NCBI GenBank assembly: GCA_025529335.1
Contig: JAMYHX010000288.1
Span: 1 to 54,859, forward strand
Length of the DNA stretch: 54,859 nt
Source: Rhizopus sp. PT2906
Taxonomy: Eukaryota > Mucoromycota > Mucoromycetes > Mucorales > Rhizopodaceae
Reading direction: 5' to 3'
This document shows, piece by piece, positions 1 to 12,516 of the stretch. Position 1 is the first letter of the stretch. Each line of letters begins with the position of its first letter. A program made the translations under genes and the position numbers. The notes beneath the pieces were generated by a model. It worked only from the letters and a program-made list of their open reading frames with translations. It did not search any database and was not told the origin of the DNA.

Positions 1-454
1 CATTATTTATTTTGTTACCTTTTTTGTGTTAAATTTTGTTGATTTATAAACCATACAATCAAGCAACTGATACAAAGAATTAGTATACACGCTTAATTCA
101 TAGAATATTATTGATATATTAACAGTCTTCTGCTAATTGCTTTGTTATCTACTTCACCGTTTGATGAAACTATACTTGAATTTTAAATAGTGTCTATTAT
201 GATCAAAATACTTTCAAGATAGGTTGAACCCTTTCACAACATAAAGAGGAATTTGGAACAATCGTTGCATTTTTATTTTTTAAATCTTCAGATTGACAGT
301 GGAACCGCTGTACATGAGTGATTGTACTCATTTTTTCTTTTCTTGCGAGTAAAATGCAGCTTAAGAACACTTGATTATGCTGTTCATTACATTGATAAAG
401 TAAGCATATTAAAGTTCAAGCCAAATGTTCATGCTGTAGACTCTCGACTACTGG
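1..454. other. intergenic, nothing recognised
   Basis: AT-rich sequence with no convincing open frame, splice-site series or repeat. It may be the flank of a gene lying outside the window. I see no tRNA-like box and no coding signal. Confidence 0.4.
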
Positions 455-835
455 ATGCCCGTCAGGAGCATAAATGACATTTTGGAATCGAAAATATTCC
501 GTAATAGAGATTATACACCAACAATCCAGGTGAATATCACAGGGAGTTTAAAGCGATGGCTGCGAAATCTTTCGAAAAATGATATTCCAATATCGCAAAT
601 ACTTCGTATCTCTGTATTCCGTAAACGAGCATTCACTATAATTCAGCTGAGCATTACAGCTGTTACACCTTTTAATGTGCGGAGGCTTCATCCCAAACGC
701 AAAAGCAAGGAGAGCATCACACATACCGAAGACAAACCCCTAGCTCATTTTTCCTACAAACATATGATGGCTGGACATAGACCTTATTATGGCCATATTA
801 ATCCTCAAGCAGAAAATATCAATAATAAAAGTTAG
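455..835 (+). CDS. unrecognised 126-residue open frame
   Basis: An ATG-initiated frame of 126 codons with no introns. The product is basic, with a central run of hydrophobic beta-prone residues and a His/Pro/Asn-rich tail. I recognise no domain, signal peptide or membrane segment. No TATA-like box or CT-rich leader precedes it, unlike the certain genes here, so it could be a chance open frame or the relic of a longer gene. It is kept only because it is the sole long frame in the first 1.5 kb. Confidence 0.2.
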   Translation: MPVRSINDILESKIFRNRDYTPTIQVNITGSLKRWLRNLSKNDIPISQILRISVFRKRAFTIIQLSITAVTPFNVRRLHPKRKSKESITHTEDKPLAHFSYKHMMAGHRPYYGHINPQAENINNKS

Positions 836-1552
836 CAGACGCTGGACTATTGTATGTAGTACTACGATGACGGTAAATTATTTATTGTGACAGTAGGGAA
901 GCCAAATATGATTTATATCTCATATCTTATGAAATACATATCGTCATGATCAAACAGGGAGCCAATGCCAGATGAAACATATGCTTGCACGGTACATCAA
1001 CATAAACTTGCCGCCCACTGCCAAGAATTACTAAACAAAAAAGTAATACAGTAAAAAGCTCCTGATCCTGGGCAATCAGAGACGAAATGAAAGCTACGAG
1101 TCCCTAAAATGAGCCCTCCCCCTCCCTTAAAGAAGACGAATATATTTTTAGATGGTTTACTTTTCATTTCNTTCTTCTATAGTCTGACGTAATGCAGGGC
1201 AAGAACGAAGAGGCAGAGAGGCAGAGGCAGAGGCTAAATGAATCAGGCCGAGAATTTTTTTTTTTCTTTTCTGTTATTCGAAACCTGAGTAATAGTGATC
1301 GCCCAAAATTAATTATGGTTTATCGATTGCTTTTTTTCAGCGGTGTAGGTTTCAGATGTCTGCGCTCTTTTCCCTTCCTCCCATCTCTTTCTTACTGGCT
1401 TGTTCCCTGCCTTTCCCCTCCGCTTCCGTGCTAACCCATCAGCGTCGCTTTAATTGTCTCCCTTCTCTATTTTTATTCTATTTTTCTCTCTTGGGTCATT
1501 CTTCTTTCTTCATTAGAACCTATTTCCACACACACATATATATATACAAAGG
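836..1552. other. intergenic and promoter region of the GH17 gene
   Basis: No gene was recognised. The last 200 bases are strongly pyrimidine-rich and end in a CA/TA dinucleotide run just before the glucanase ATG, which is the usual look of a fungal leader. Position 1171 is an unresolved base (n), so the assembly is imperfect there. Confidence 0.4.
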
Positions 1553-2416
1553 ATGAAATTGTTCTCTACAGCTGCCTTACTTGGTCTTTTCTCTTTGGCC
1601 GTCTCTGCCACTGACGTCTTCTATGGTCTCAACTATGGTATCAATACCAACGCTTGTCCTAGCCTAGACCAGCTCAAGGCTGACTTTACCAAGATTAAGC
1701 AATACACAAACCGAGTGCGTGTGTTTTCGTTGTCTCCCTGTAATCAAGGACAACTGGCTCTGCAAGCGGCTAATGCCTTGGGCATGAACATCTATCTCGG
1801 TATGTGGATCGATCGTCCTGATACATTTGCAAGCGAGATGCAAGCCTTGACAAACATCATCAACTCTGGTGAAAGTCTCAGCCGTGTGGATGCCGTCATT
1901 GTTGGCTCCGAGGTGCTCTATCGCAACGACACCGACGCCAACACACTGGCTCAATACATACAAAAGGTCAAGGCTCTAGTCAAGCCTAAGGGGGTCAGTG
2001 TGACAAACGCAGATGTCTATTATAAGTTCCCTCCTGTCGTTGTCGAACAGCTGGACTTTTTGATGATGAACGCATTCCCTTACTGGGAGGGTGTCACGGC
2101 TGATCAGGGAGCAAACACTCTGATGCAACACTATCAGTCTGTGGTCAGCGTAGCTCAAGGCAAGCCCGTACGTATCTCGGAAACAGGCTGGCCAACCGCT
2201 GGTGATAACTTTGGTGCCTCAGTCCCCTCTGCCGATAATCAGAGACTGTATCTCTCCAATGTGCTCTGCCAGACACGTCAAAAGAACATTGACATGATCT
2301 GGTTCTCTGCACTCGATGAGCCTTACAAGGCAGGTGTTGAGCAACACTGGGGTATCATGAACTCGGATGGAAGCCTCAAGTCGGCACTTTCGCCTATCAC
2401 TAGTCTTGGTTGCTAA
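1553..2416 (+). CDS. secreted GH17 beta-1,3-glucanase / glucanosyltransferase
   Basis: Single exon, 287 aa. Residues 1-19 form a signal peptide (short basic start, Leu/Ala/Val core, SA cleavage site). The mature chain has the GH17 barrel pattern: a GLNYG start, VGSE with the probable acid/base Glu near 120, and ISETGWP with the probable nucleophile Glu near 210. These motifs and the length match the compact yeast Bgl2/Scw family, which cuts or transfers beta-1,3-glucan in the cell wall. No C-terminal GPI or Ser/Thr-rich tail is visible, so the protein is probably soluble or loosely wall-bound. AATAAA at 2502-2507 is a good polyadenylation signal. The gene is convergent with the channel gene on the other strand. 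The family is certain; the exact glucan activity is inferred. Confidence 0.93.
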   Translation: MKLFSTAALLGLFSLAVSATDVFYGLNYGINTNACPSLDQLKADFTKIKQYTNRVRVFSLSPCNQGQLALQAANALGMNIYLGMWIDRPDTFASEMQALTNIINSGESLSRVDAVIVGSEVLYRNDTDANTLAQYIQKVKALVKPKGVSVTNADVYYKFPPVVVEQLDFLMMNAFPYWEGVTADQGANTLMQHYQSVVSVAQGKPVRISETGWPTAGDNFGASVPSADNQRLYLSNVLCQTRQKNIDMIWFSALDEPYKAGVEQHWGIMNSDGSLKSALSPITSLGC

Positions 2417-2589
2417 TCGTCCTCTCTTTTATCTCTCATTCTTTTATCTTTCCGTTGTCATGACATCAATCCATACAGATGCTCTTATGACAAGAACACA
2501 CAATAAAGTAACAAAAATGTAATACAAACCATCTTTATTTTCTCTCTCTCTTTTTCTTTTTCTTTTTTTCTTTTTTTTTTTTTTTCTCT
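2417..2589. repeat. convergent intergenic spacer with a long CT/T tract
   Basis: Holds the glucanase 3' end and a roughly 50-nt run of CT and T repeats (about 2537-2587). The tract abuts the stop codon of the minus-strand channel gene, where it reads as a purine run immediately after that gene's end. Confidence 0.6.
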
Positions 2590-5500
2590 TTATTGATGAT
2601 AAGACACACGACGTGGTCGAGGTCGTCTATAGTTGATAAATGACTCTTCGGCAATGACATGGTTATCTTGCTCAAACGGATTTTCTATTTGTTCTTGCAC
2701 TCTAAATGGTCTGTATGTTGGTGGCAAAGTATGACTTCTTGTCATTCTTGTTGTTGTCACTGATGTAGTAGCAGCAGGAAGGGGAACGGTGATATCAAAT
2801 GAATCATCGATACTTTCTCTTTCGCTCTTAATGGACGGTAAAGAAAGTCGACGTTCCGAGCTGACCTGCTTTTTTGGCAGAGGAAGCGTATGACGTCTCG
2901 TAGGAGCGTCGTTTGTTGAAACGTCAATTAGAGATTCATACATATGTGCAAGGCTACTGGAACCATCTTCTTCGTCTTCTTCTTCGTCTAATACATTTAC
3001 TGCACTTGGATTCGGCGTGAATGAGGTATACATTTCAATATACTCGGATGTGATGTTACGGTTCATCTTTGAAACCGGCGGTGGCTGTGGTGCGAGCAAT
3101 AATGGAGTGTTTTCTACAGACATTTGCCTTGTCAAATCATCATGACTCTCTTCCTGGTAATCTTCTGACTCTACAATCTCTTGTTCGGTCACAGATTCAA
3201 ACTTGATGTTTATGCCTTCATCAATGACAACTACATCATGTTGATGATGGTTAAATCCTTTACGGCTGTCTAAATCCATATTATGCATCATTCGTTTCGA
3301 GTATTGATGTGTCATTTCGATTGTGTCATGTCGCAGGTGCTCGCTTCCTTGTCGTATCGAATGATATACCTTGGGTAACAAATGCTTCACATCGTCGTGT
3401 ACGGTAGGAGTAGACAGTTTTTGATGATAAGCTGGGTCTTGGAACTGACTCTTGAGCGTCTTGGCAGGTTCGGCCTTTGTCTTTTCCATACTGGGTGCAT
3501 GCTGTGGCAAAGGAAGCTTGGAATGTGTGCCAAAGATGTACGAGCCATGGATGTGCATGCGACGATAGTAAAAGTACTGGTAGATCAAGGTGAAAACAGG
3601 AAGTGGAATCAAAAGATAAGCTTGCAAGTTACCGCCTTTAAAGACAAGGACGAGAATCATGATCAATTGAAAGAAGATGGTTGAGGTCATGACTGTCTGA
3701 AAGAGAACAGGCCAGATTTTCCCACCACTTTCCATTCTTGTTTCGTAGACATAGATCAACAGGTACTTGTAGACCATACTAGCTACACAAAAATACAGAC
3801 AGGCAAAGGGCAAAATGAATGGCGACATGGCTGAATAGATGAGAGATATGGTGAAGAAAAAGAGTAAGAGATTGTAGTTCTTGGGATAGTCAAACTCGGG
3901 TGGGCGTGCCAGTTCACGAAGTTCGGCTGGACTGGGCCGCGTAAAGAACTTGCGAAGGGTAATCGTGATTAGAGGCAAAATCATGGCAAGTTCCATCGTA
4001 AGACCGAGTGAATGGAGACAGACATAGTTGATCCAAAATGTGGATACCTGTGAGATGTTTTTGGCTAGCTGCATAATATAATCAATTAGGCTCACTTCTT
4101 CAGTTACTCCAGATTGAACCAATCCCTTCAGTTGACCATAGATGCCGATGAACATGGATGTTAAAGTGAATACTAGCAGGTTGTTGATTATAAAAAAGAT
4201 ATAAAGCTTAACCAGTACCTTTCTATCCAAGGTCGTCTTTGTCCAATATCCTTGCTGTTGTGAAAGAAATCTGAAAAAGATGGGAAGCAAATAAAAGAAG
4301 ATGGCCATGACAACAGGTGTAAAGTATGACTGGATAAGGCCCATGATTATTTGATGATTCTCTATAAAATTGGCTGAGCCTGGTATGAGACGGATCAGGT
4401 TGATAACATTTGAAGTAGCTGAAAGTGCTGACATGGGAATCATCCATGCAAACACAAATATCCAGTAGAGAATATGTCCTGTCATTCTCTTTGCTTTCCT
4501 TGCCTTATCATCCAATGGTAAGTTGGGCCATAATAAATCCTGAGGCGTAGGTGAGAGTCGAACATGAAAGGATTTTTGATGTTCTAAGGAACGTTCTGCC
4601 TGGTGAGCCCACTCGATTCGATCGAACGATATCCACCCATAGGGTGCGACTTTGGCCTTTTCCTTTTTCCCATATCGAAGCTCGTTAATTTCTTTTTCCA
4701 GATCTGCTACTTCTTTAGTGTAGTGTTCAATCGCATCCACTTTCCTTCCTCCGAGGCAAAGAAAACCACCGATACGTATGAGAGGTCTCTTTTTGGTGTC
4801 TGTGTTTTTACCGTCTATAATAACTATTTAGTCAAATCATCCGTAGAGATAGACATATATATTGCTCACACCACTCAAATAAGAAGCCAAAGTAGATTCC
4901 AATCGATGGACTGCCTCCTTGTGTTTTTCAAATAAGTCTGACAGCTTCGAGCTATGATAACCAATCATGGATTCCTTGATAGGATATTGTATCATTTGAG
5001 TCGACTCGACCCAAGTTTTCAATTTTCCATCTGATCTCATCTCTTTTGGTACAGGGCTAACCATGAGCGACTTCATTGTCACTTCATTTTCAGGTAACCG
5101 AAACCAATATTGTCGCATATCGATGTAATCACAGGATGCTCTGTACATGAAATAGGCAATCAAGATCGAAAACAGATAGGTTGCAATAAACGGAGACCAG
5201 TACCAGACTGTGTTAACATCCGCTCGTGTCTTGCCATTGGCATAATTGATACCTGCTAGTGATAGAATTTCAATACTTCCACTTGCTGGTGGCCAGTCAC
5301 TACACACATAAAACGATTAATGACCAAGACGTGTAGTTTTGTTTGTGATACCTGCCCTGTGTATTTTGTAGCCACAATGTAGACTGGAATCAAGGCACCG
5401 ACGCCAATGACCGTCATCCAAAAGAGCAATTTACGCAGCAGTCGGATAAATCGGATATACATGAGTGCGTCACAACCCACCTGATCGAGTAATTCCTCAT

Positions 5501-5849
5501 CGGTTACCTTGAGTAATGGTTTTATCCATGAAAAATAGCCTTGTGATCCGATCAAGGGGGGTTGCTTTCTATATCAAACAATTAATTATTATAATTTAAT
5601 TAACTAAATTTATAACTTGCCCTTTCTTTGAGAATTTTGATCTTGGAGCATAGACAAGTGTATTTCTCTAATACTTGTTAAGCCTTATATATACAAATGT
5701 ATTGCCTCTCTTACAGGTCGAAGAATACTGAATCCAATCATGGTAACAATTGCAGTACCCAGATTGATGCCTAATTGAATGCCCATCGATTTGACCGTGA
5801 ATGTCGCATCCTGCTTTCTTTGTTCGTCATAAGAGAAATAGATACTCAT
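2590..5849 (-). CDS. CSC1/TMEM63-type osmosensitive cation channel (DUF221)
   Basis: Five-exon model, 1015 aa: 5849-5715, 5667-5621, 5568-5356, 5299-4872, 4814-2590. The order fits the RSN1/CSC1 family: one N-terminal membrane segment, the RP...VYAPR motif, a GYFSWIKPLLK stretch, two more membrane segments, a cytosolic domain with KRPLIRIG and KVDAIEHYTKEV, then a block of hydrophobic segments containing the conserved P-P-EFDYPKNYN pattern. A long acidic, Ser-rich tail follows. Members are calcium-permeable stress-gated channels or lipid scramblases of plasma membrane or vacuole. Exon phases work only if the third intron uses a GC donor (GG|GCAGGT); the second may also use GC (GG|GCAAGT). AATAAA overlaps the stop codon. 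Confidence 0.88.
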
Positions 5850-6200
5850 GAGAAAAAGAAGGATGAAAAAGAAAAGCTAAAATTATTCATTTTTTTTATG
5901 TTTTAGGTAAAAAGGGTAGTTTTGTGCGACGCGATGGTAAAAGATAGAAAATTAAACTATTTCTGCAAAATGAATCTCCTTCAGCTTATTTACACACACA
6001 CACACACTTATATACATAATGAAGGATGAGACCTACCAACAAGGAGTTCATTTAAATCATAACAATAATCGATGGATTATGCTCTGTTGCTATCTATCTT
6101 CTTCCTATCACTTCAAATTCAGATTAATCTATTTTTAAACAAAAAAGTGGCTCAGGGTTCACTATTGGTTGACATTTCATTGTTAAAGGTACAATGTTTA

Positions 6201-7318
6201 TTAAAGTATTTTATACGCTGTGCTTGCGAGTTCTTGCATTATTTGTTGCCTAAGGAATTCTATGATCTCTGAATGCTCTTTAAACTCAATCCTATAAGAA
6301 AAGGTGAATACGTCTTTTCTTTATGTTCAAAAGAGTACGTCTTACTTTTCATTAGGGCTACAGTAAATTGTCTCGACAGGGAGAAGCAATCTTGATGTGC
6401 TCGTTATAAAACATCCCTCCCACTTGCCTTCTCTTGCATCTTGTAATCTTGGAAAGTTCCAGTCGATGGTAATATGGTGCTTTTCACAGATATCTACTAG
6501 TAATCTTAGAATAGTCCCTAGTAAAACGTGCTTTAGCCCTGCACACATCACCATAGGTTGTCCATATTCATCTCTTCTGACGGCCAAAAAGTTGGACGCC
6601 ATCCCTTCATATATTCTATCTTCTGAATCCACCAACACGATCTCATTCACATCCTTTGGTTTATTTTCCTCCAAGTCCGCACGTTCACGTACCCACCGCG
6701 AATCCTTAATTTCAGGCGTTGATCTCGATCGATGCTCGAGTCGCACTTTGACACGATCCTGAAGAATAGGATCAAGCCTTGTAAAGTGAGCGGCAAAGCG
6801 TGGTTTTTGCTCCTAACGCGTATAAACTTGAGTAAGGTGCTTGTCATACCAAAAGAACTTACCTGGAAGGAATAAGCAATCATGACCGACACCTTGGTCT
6901 CATGCTCAGTGTTTATTTGTTCATAAAATGATTCAAGCCCTTTCTTGAGCAAAGGTACTAATTTTCCTTTTAGCTCTATTGGATCCTTGAACGATGCCAT
7001 GGCTTGGTTGATATGGTCATCTTTGTGATCCCACTTGAGCAAGGCAAGTGAATTGGTCAATCGCTTTACGTGTGCATCGAATTCGACAATTGCGTTTCTT
7101 TCAAGTGTTCTCATACCAGTATATGCTCCTCTGGGATAATTCAATATGAATTCATGAAATGAAGTTGTGCCTGTTGTGATGCTATAAATTGCATTCTTGT
7201 TGTTTTCTAAAGGATTTGTCTGCTCAATAATGACTAGAATGTACATAGTCAATAATGTAACAATATTCCCATAGATACTGTACATACGTGATGTAGGTTT
7301 ACTCAAAGTACTTGTCAT
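6201..7318 (-). CDS. class IV aminotransferase-fold (PLP) protein
   Basis: Four-exon model, 319 aa: 7318-7288, 7233-6863, 6812-6346, 6291-6201. The N-terminal half has GAYTGMRT and a Leu-rich helix. The C-terminal half has EIKDSRWVRER, whose Lys near 170 is placed where the PLP-binding Lys sits in this fold, followed by ALVDSE-like and IYEGMASNF, the usual glycan-loop and E-G-x-x-S-N region. This matches the plant and fungal D-amino-acid-aminotransferase-like or ADC-lyase-like group; the true substrate is unknown. An in-frame upstream ATG at 7366 would add 16 residues; I prefer 7318 because the following text fits better. The first intron (7287-7234) is 54 nt and has no stop, so a retained form would stay open. 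The stop is fused to a poly(A) signal (TAATAAA). Confidence 0.8.
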
Positions 7319-7433
7319 TCTATAAAACAGTCTAAAAGGTGTTGTTATTTTCGAAAACCCAAGCATTCAAAAAAAAAGAGAGAGAAGATGAGTCACTGTG
7401 TCACATAGTTTGCATAAAGAGGTTTTTTATTTT

Positions 7434-8559
7434 TTATCGTCGTTGCTTTGCTTTATATCGCGTACAGTTATCACAATACCACTTGCCTTTGGGTACTGTC
7501 TTCAAGTCGACGCAGGCAATATGGAACCATTCGATTTCACACTATTCATGGTTAAATATAGTTCATATGTTTATATATAACTTACATCTGCATTATCACA
7601 AGCAACCATTTCACCATAAGATACTTGTTGACAGTAGCAATAAAGAGGTTCATTTGGATCAACAGACATGTCCATATCCGATCTAGATTCAAACGTGTCA
7701 ACTTTACTACTGTATACTATATTCTCTCTCTCTCTCTCTCTCTTTTTACGATTTTAATTTGGTATTTTTTCTTCTTGGCCATGTTTTTGATTTACTGTTA
7801 TTGTTATTGTTGTTGTTGTTATTGTTGCTGCTGCTGCTATTTGCCTTCAGACGAACATCCTCCTTTCTTCTCTCTAATAAAAAGTATACATGAATACATG
7901 ATAATTAACCCCGTCGCAATTACTTTTAGCCGCAAGTTCTCTCTTCTCCAACACATCCTGATTCAATGGGTCCTTTGAGGCAGATAGTTTAGCAACTAAG
8001 CTTTTTGATGAAGGTGTCAGTCCAGGAAGTGACACTATATGAATATTTCCACTCGTGTTGGTTTCTTCAAATTTAACTAAATTAGCATCCAGTCGGTTAC
8101 AGTGTTTCTCTACCTACATACATTGTTATCTATTCTATTCTCTCAATCTCTTTATATATAAAAACTTACTGCTTCAACTGTGACCTTGGCCAGTGTCGCC
8201 TTTTCACTTGTACGTTTTGATGTCTCAGTCAAGAGATCTATCAATTGTTGTAACTTTTCAAATCTCACATCAGCTTCAAATCTGTCAATGTTATCAATCA
8301 AATCAATAGCCATTTGAGCTGTAGATACAACGGATTCTGCATTATATAATTTAGTGTGTACAAAGGTGTGAATATATAATGTAGTCAACCTTGAGCATAG
8401 CCATCCATTTCTTTCAATAAGGTAAAGTTCTTTTGAAGATCAAGCTGAAGTGCTTCAATCACTACATGTGAAACAAGCAAATGTTTGTATATGCTAAAGT
8501 ATGTAAAAATGGACAAGATTACCATCCAAGTAGTCGTCAATGTAAAGTAGGCTGTCCAT
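7434..8559 (-). CDS. ING-family PHD-finger chromatin reader
   Basis: Seven-exon model, 272 aa: 8559-8523, 8461-8390, 8336-8170, 8113-7924, 7873-7750, 7706-7586, 7541-7434. All phases close. The N-terminus has the ING signature (YIDDYLD, then LQLDLQKNFTLLKEMD) and a coiled-coil helical bundle. A basic linker (KKRRKED) leads into a Ser/Asn run. The C-terminal PHD finger (about 216-268) shows all eight C4HC3 ligands: CYC, CDNADC, FHIAC, YCDNC. ING proteins tether histone acetyltransferase or deacetylase complexes to H3K4me3 in the nucleus (Yng2/Yng1/Pho23 in yeast); which complex this one serves cannot be read here. The stop lies 68 nt from the widest possible start of the aminotransferase gene. 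Confidence 0.9.
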
Positions 8560-8880
8560 CAGTTTATAAAATATAAAAAAGGGAGAAAAGAAACAATTTA
8601 TGTGCCTGGAGGTAAATGGTATATCATGTGATCTACTGCCTATCCTTTTATTGATTCATAGAAAGATCAATAATACCTATTCTTTTTCAGCAATCACAAA
8701 AAATTAGGCAGAGGTGAAAACAGAAGATGTATATTGTTTGCAGTGTAAAGAGAGAGAGAGAGGAGGGGTTGCCAAGACTATATATTGTTTCTTTCATCCT
8801 GTAAAGTTCTCCTTTATAGGGAAGTTACACAGCCCTTTATCCCCGGATCTTTTTCATTCCATTTCTTCCTTTATTTAACC

Positions 8881-10404
8881 ATGGTCACTTCCAAACTTAT
8901 TGCTTGCACTTTATTTATTATAGTGACCTTGATTTTACTTGGTTACTATAGCAACAAGAACAACAACATTAGAATAACATCAGAATCACACAACATACCA
9001 TTTGTTATTTGGCCATTTCAACAAGATTTAGTAACAAAACGGAGTCTCTACACACCCTATACAATATCACCAGACCATTATGTTGCAGCGATTATCGAAG
9101 GGAATGCAACAGAGGACGTTCAAGAAGTGGTCAATTATCTATCAAAATATCCTTATGTCCAAGAAATCTATGTGTACAATCGTACTGGCATATCTCTTGG
9201 TGATAACAATAAGGTAAGCTCGTATATTCTGCTGTTAAAAACATGAATTGACTTTATCTGTAGAGAATGAATATAAAAGAAAGTATGGGGAAGACAAAAT
9301 TTGAAGCATGTGCCGACAGTCGATTGAATCGATGCTATTTCCAAGACAATACTTGGCTTAACCCTTATATGGATTCATTATATACACATGCAGTACGACA
9401 TCCAGATCAATGGATTGTGAACACAAAGTTATCTGATACGATAGATGTAATGACATGGAGATTTAGAACAGAAAAGATACATGCTGGATACGCTGATCTG
9501 AGGTATGGCGCGTTTGTATCCAAGGATCAAGTTCAACAGTTTTTGGACAATGGTGCCTTCGATCATACGAACGATGTTCATTTTGCCATTGGACTTGGTC
9601 AGTATCCTTATATCATATCCAATCCTATTACCACAACAGGTAATAGTCAGCTTGAGATGATAGGTGATAGTAAGGATAGAGAGCAAGTAGCAGATCAAGT
9701 GGTGAGTGTGAGACACTGAAAGAGAGAGAGACAAATTACTAAAAAAAAAAATCAGTATGACGCACTTTTATTACTTGATAAATCCAGTACACAAAGAGAG
9801 AATGATGGAGAAGCGCAAGTGATGGATGTGAAGAGTAGTTGTATGAATGATCAATGTTTATTTATTACAAACATAGATACAATACCCCCTATACCACCAG
9901 TGACATTTGATTTTCAATATGACAATATGATATCTTATGAGAGTGTATTCAACAAACAAGTACATTTACCTGCCAAGAACACAATACTTTACCATTCTTA
10001 TCATAAAGCGGTTGATCTGGACACAGAAACATGCTGGTACTCTTACAGAGGTAGTTTATATATAAAAAGCATTTGTATGTGTACTCATAAACTATGCACA
10101 AAAAGCACCTAAAAAGGATGATTACTTTGGTCTTTATATGGTTGGAGACATGCAAGCCAAAAGGGTTACCCTGTACACCTCTGAAACACTGGATTCAAAT
10201 GATTTACAAGTTCATGTCCAGCATGAACTGTATGGATCATGGCAAGAGTGCAGCATACATCGGTTTTCCCAGTTAAGCTATGGAATCAAAATAGACATTG
10301 ACTGTGCTCGACCTACTGTCAAATCAATTCGATTGGTCTTTACAAGGGATCTTCATCAGCCCTTTGAACTCTGCTCGATAGCACTCGATAATTTTTTTAT
10401 TTAA
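8881..10404 (+). CDS. type II membrane glycosyltransferase-like protein
   Basis: Four-exon model, 454 aa: 8881-9213, 9264-9701, 9756-10050, 10106-10404. Residues about 5-22 are a single hydrophobic anchor after a short basic N-terminus, the type II layout of Golgi enzymes. The next 230 residues resemble fungal GT-A-fold proteins of unknown specificity: a YVQEIYVYNR beta strand, RCYFQDNTW where such proteins usually have an acidic D-D-D-W, NPYMDSLYT, and YPYIISNP. The C-terminal 140 residues (starting DLDTETCW, ending with paired beta strands) look like a discoidin/F5-8C-type sandwich. The role is likely glycan transfer or glycan binding in the secretory pathway. The altered metal motif may mean a lost or changed activity. 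Stop and AATAAA overlap. Confidence 0.72.
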
Positions 10405-10485
10405 TAAATCAGAGTTACACACGAGTGGGTTCAAAATTAACTTTTTTTTTGTTTCTTTTTTCACTTTTTATTATTTTTATTATAA

Positions 10486-11241
<756 letters not shown>

Positions 11242-11256
11242 AATAAATTATTTATT
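11242..11256. terminator. interlocked poly(A) signals between converging genes
   Basis: On the plus strand AATAAA (11242-11247) follows the Rac1 stop with no gap. On the minus strand AATAAA (11256-11251) encodes the last two residues (Asn-Lys) of the nucleotidase and is followed at once by its stop (11250-11248). The whole segment is a near-perfect AT palindrome. Transcripts of both genes must run into each other's coding sequence before cleavage. Confidence 0.7.
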
Positions 11257-12347
11257 GAATGATTGAAGCAGCTCGATCACCGGTTGCATATTCGCATCCC
11301 CTTCAATGACGATATCAAATGCATTCAAGTAGCTGTCTCTGAGTGAATTGAAGTCATGATTTAAAAATCCAATGGTCAAGCAGATGGTATGATCCACTCC
11401 TTGACTCATCTGTAAATCACCCAGACTGTCTCCCATCAGGATCACATTCGTTCGTTGTTCGATCAGTTTATGATAGGGTGATGTCTCTAATTGAAATTCT
11501 GACTTGTTGAATACGTGAATCAAGGGATCTTTGAAGCCTATGCAGATATCTTGTTCATCAAAGATCATCATGTTGCTCACAATATGCATATTATCAAAGT
11601 ATAGACCCACTCTCTTCAGTATCACCTCAATGATGTTTCCAATGCCTGCAGAAAAGACAAGAAAGGGAATAGATGCTTTCTGACATTCTGTCAACACTTG
11701 ATCAACTCCTGGTCTTAGTTCAAGTTTAACTTGTTCTGTCATGGCTTCAATGTCTATACCTTATGATTAGCCTCCTTCTCTTTCCTCTTTTGGTATTTAC
11801 CTTTTTTGGATATCCTTTGCTTTATAATGCTTTCGTGTGCCTCTGTCCACCACTGGATCATATAAGGTACCTTTTCATCATGTGTCATGTTTTGATTTAT
11901 CTCAATTGGATAATACTTGTTATAGATACGGGCTGTCTCTTGTTTGTACTTTGATGATCATTAGCTTCTTTTTTTCAAATGGATATATCTAAACCTACTT
12001 CGGGTGTCATCTTGTCATATCTAGCGGGAATACCATGTGACGAAGAATTTCGCTCTAATGCGTCTGTCACCTTGTTTCTAATCCAATGACGTGACATGGT
12101 CATATCAAAGTCTATATAGACACGTACATAATTAAGGACACTTGTTTAAAAAGTAGCTTACCACTTATAAAATGTAGTTGGCTAGGTCCATCTTGTAAGA
12201 TTGTTGTCAATTTATCAATGACTACTGCCTTATTATGAATATGAACTGTTGGAATACGTAATAGTTGATCCACTATAGACAAGGTCAATCATCAAAACAA
12301 ATGATCTGACAATTGAATGTATTACCCAAGTCTTTAGCTTGAACCAT
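11248..12347 (-). CDS. cytosolic pyrimidine 5'-nucleotidase (NT5C3/UMPH-1 family)
   Basis: Five exons, 301 aa: 12347-12326, 12272-12162, 12111-11999, 11948-11801, 11759-11248. HAD-superfamily motif I is DFDMTMS (residues 45-51), with the nucleophile Asp first. YNKYYPIEI and MIQWWTEAH are hallmark stretches of the UMPH-1 family. Motif II is PFLVFSAGIGNIIE, and motif III is NVILMGDSLGDLQMS, carrying the acidic Mg-binding residues. The enzyme removes phosphate from UMP, CMP or m7GMP in pyrimidine and cap-nucleotide turnover. The length matches NT5C3A/B. The start ATG is the only one giving a phase-consistent first exon (MVQAKDL). Confidence 0.92.
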
Positions 12348-12516
12348 AATCGATGGAAAAAGGGAAAAAAAAAAGAGTGAAAAGAACAAAAAGTGACTCA
12401 CAACTTTTTTTAAATCTAAAAAATATTTTTCCAAAGGCGGTTAAATATTGCTCCCCCCCCCCTCCTCCCATTTCCTTGACAATGAAATACTAAATGTGTG
12501 TCTACACTATTTATTA

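Noticed and set aside
4735..4760. Apparent one-base frameshift at the start of the last exon of the CSC1-like gene
   Set aside because: Re-reading the strand shows GGAGGAAGGAAAGTGG, which is in frame (LGGRKVDAIEHY). The exon of 2225 bases closes without a shift.
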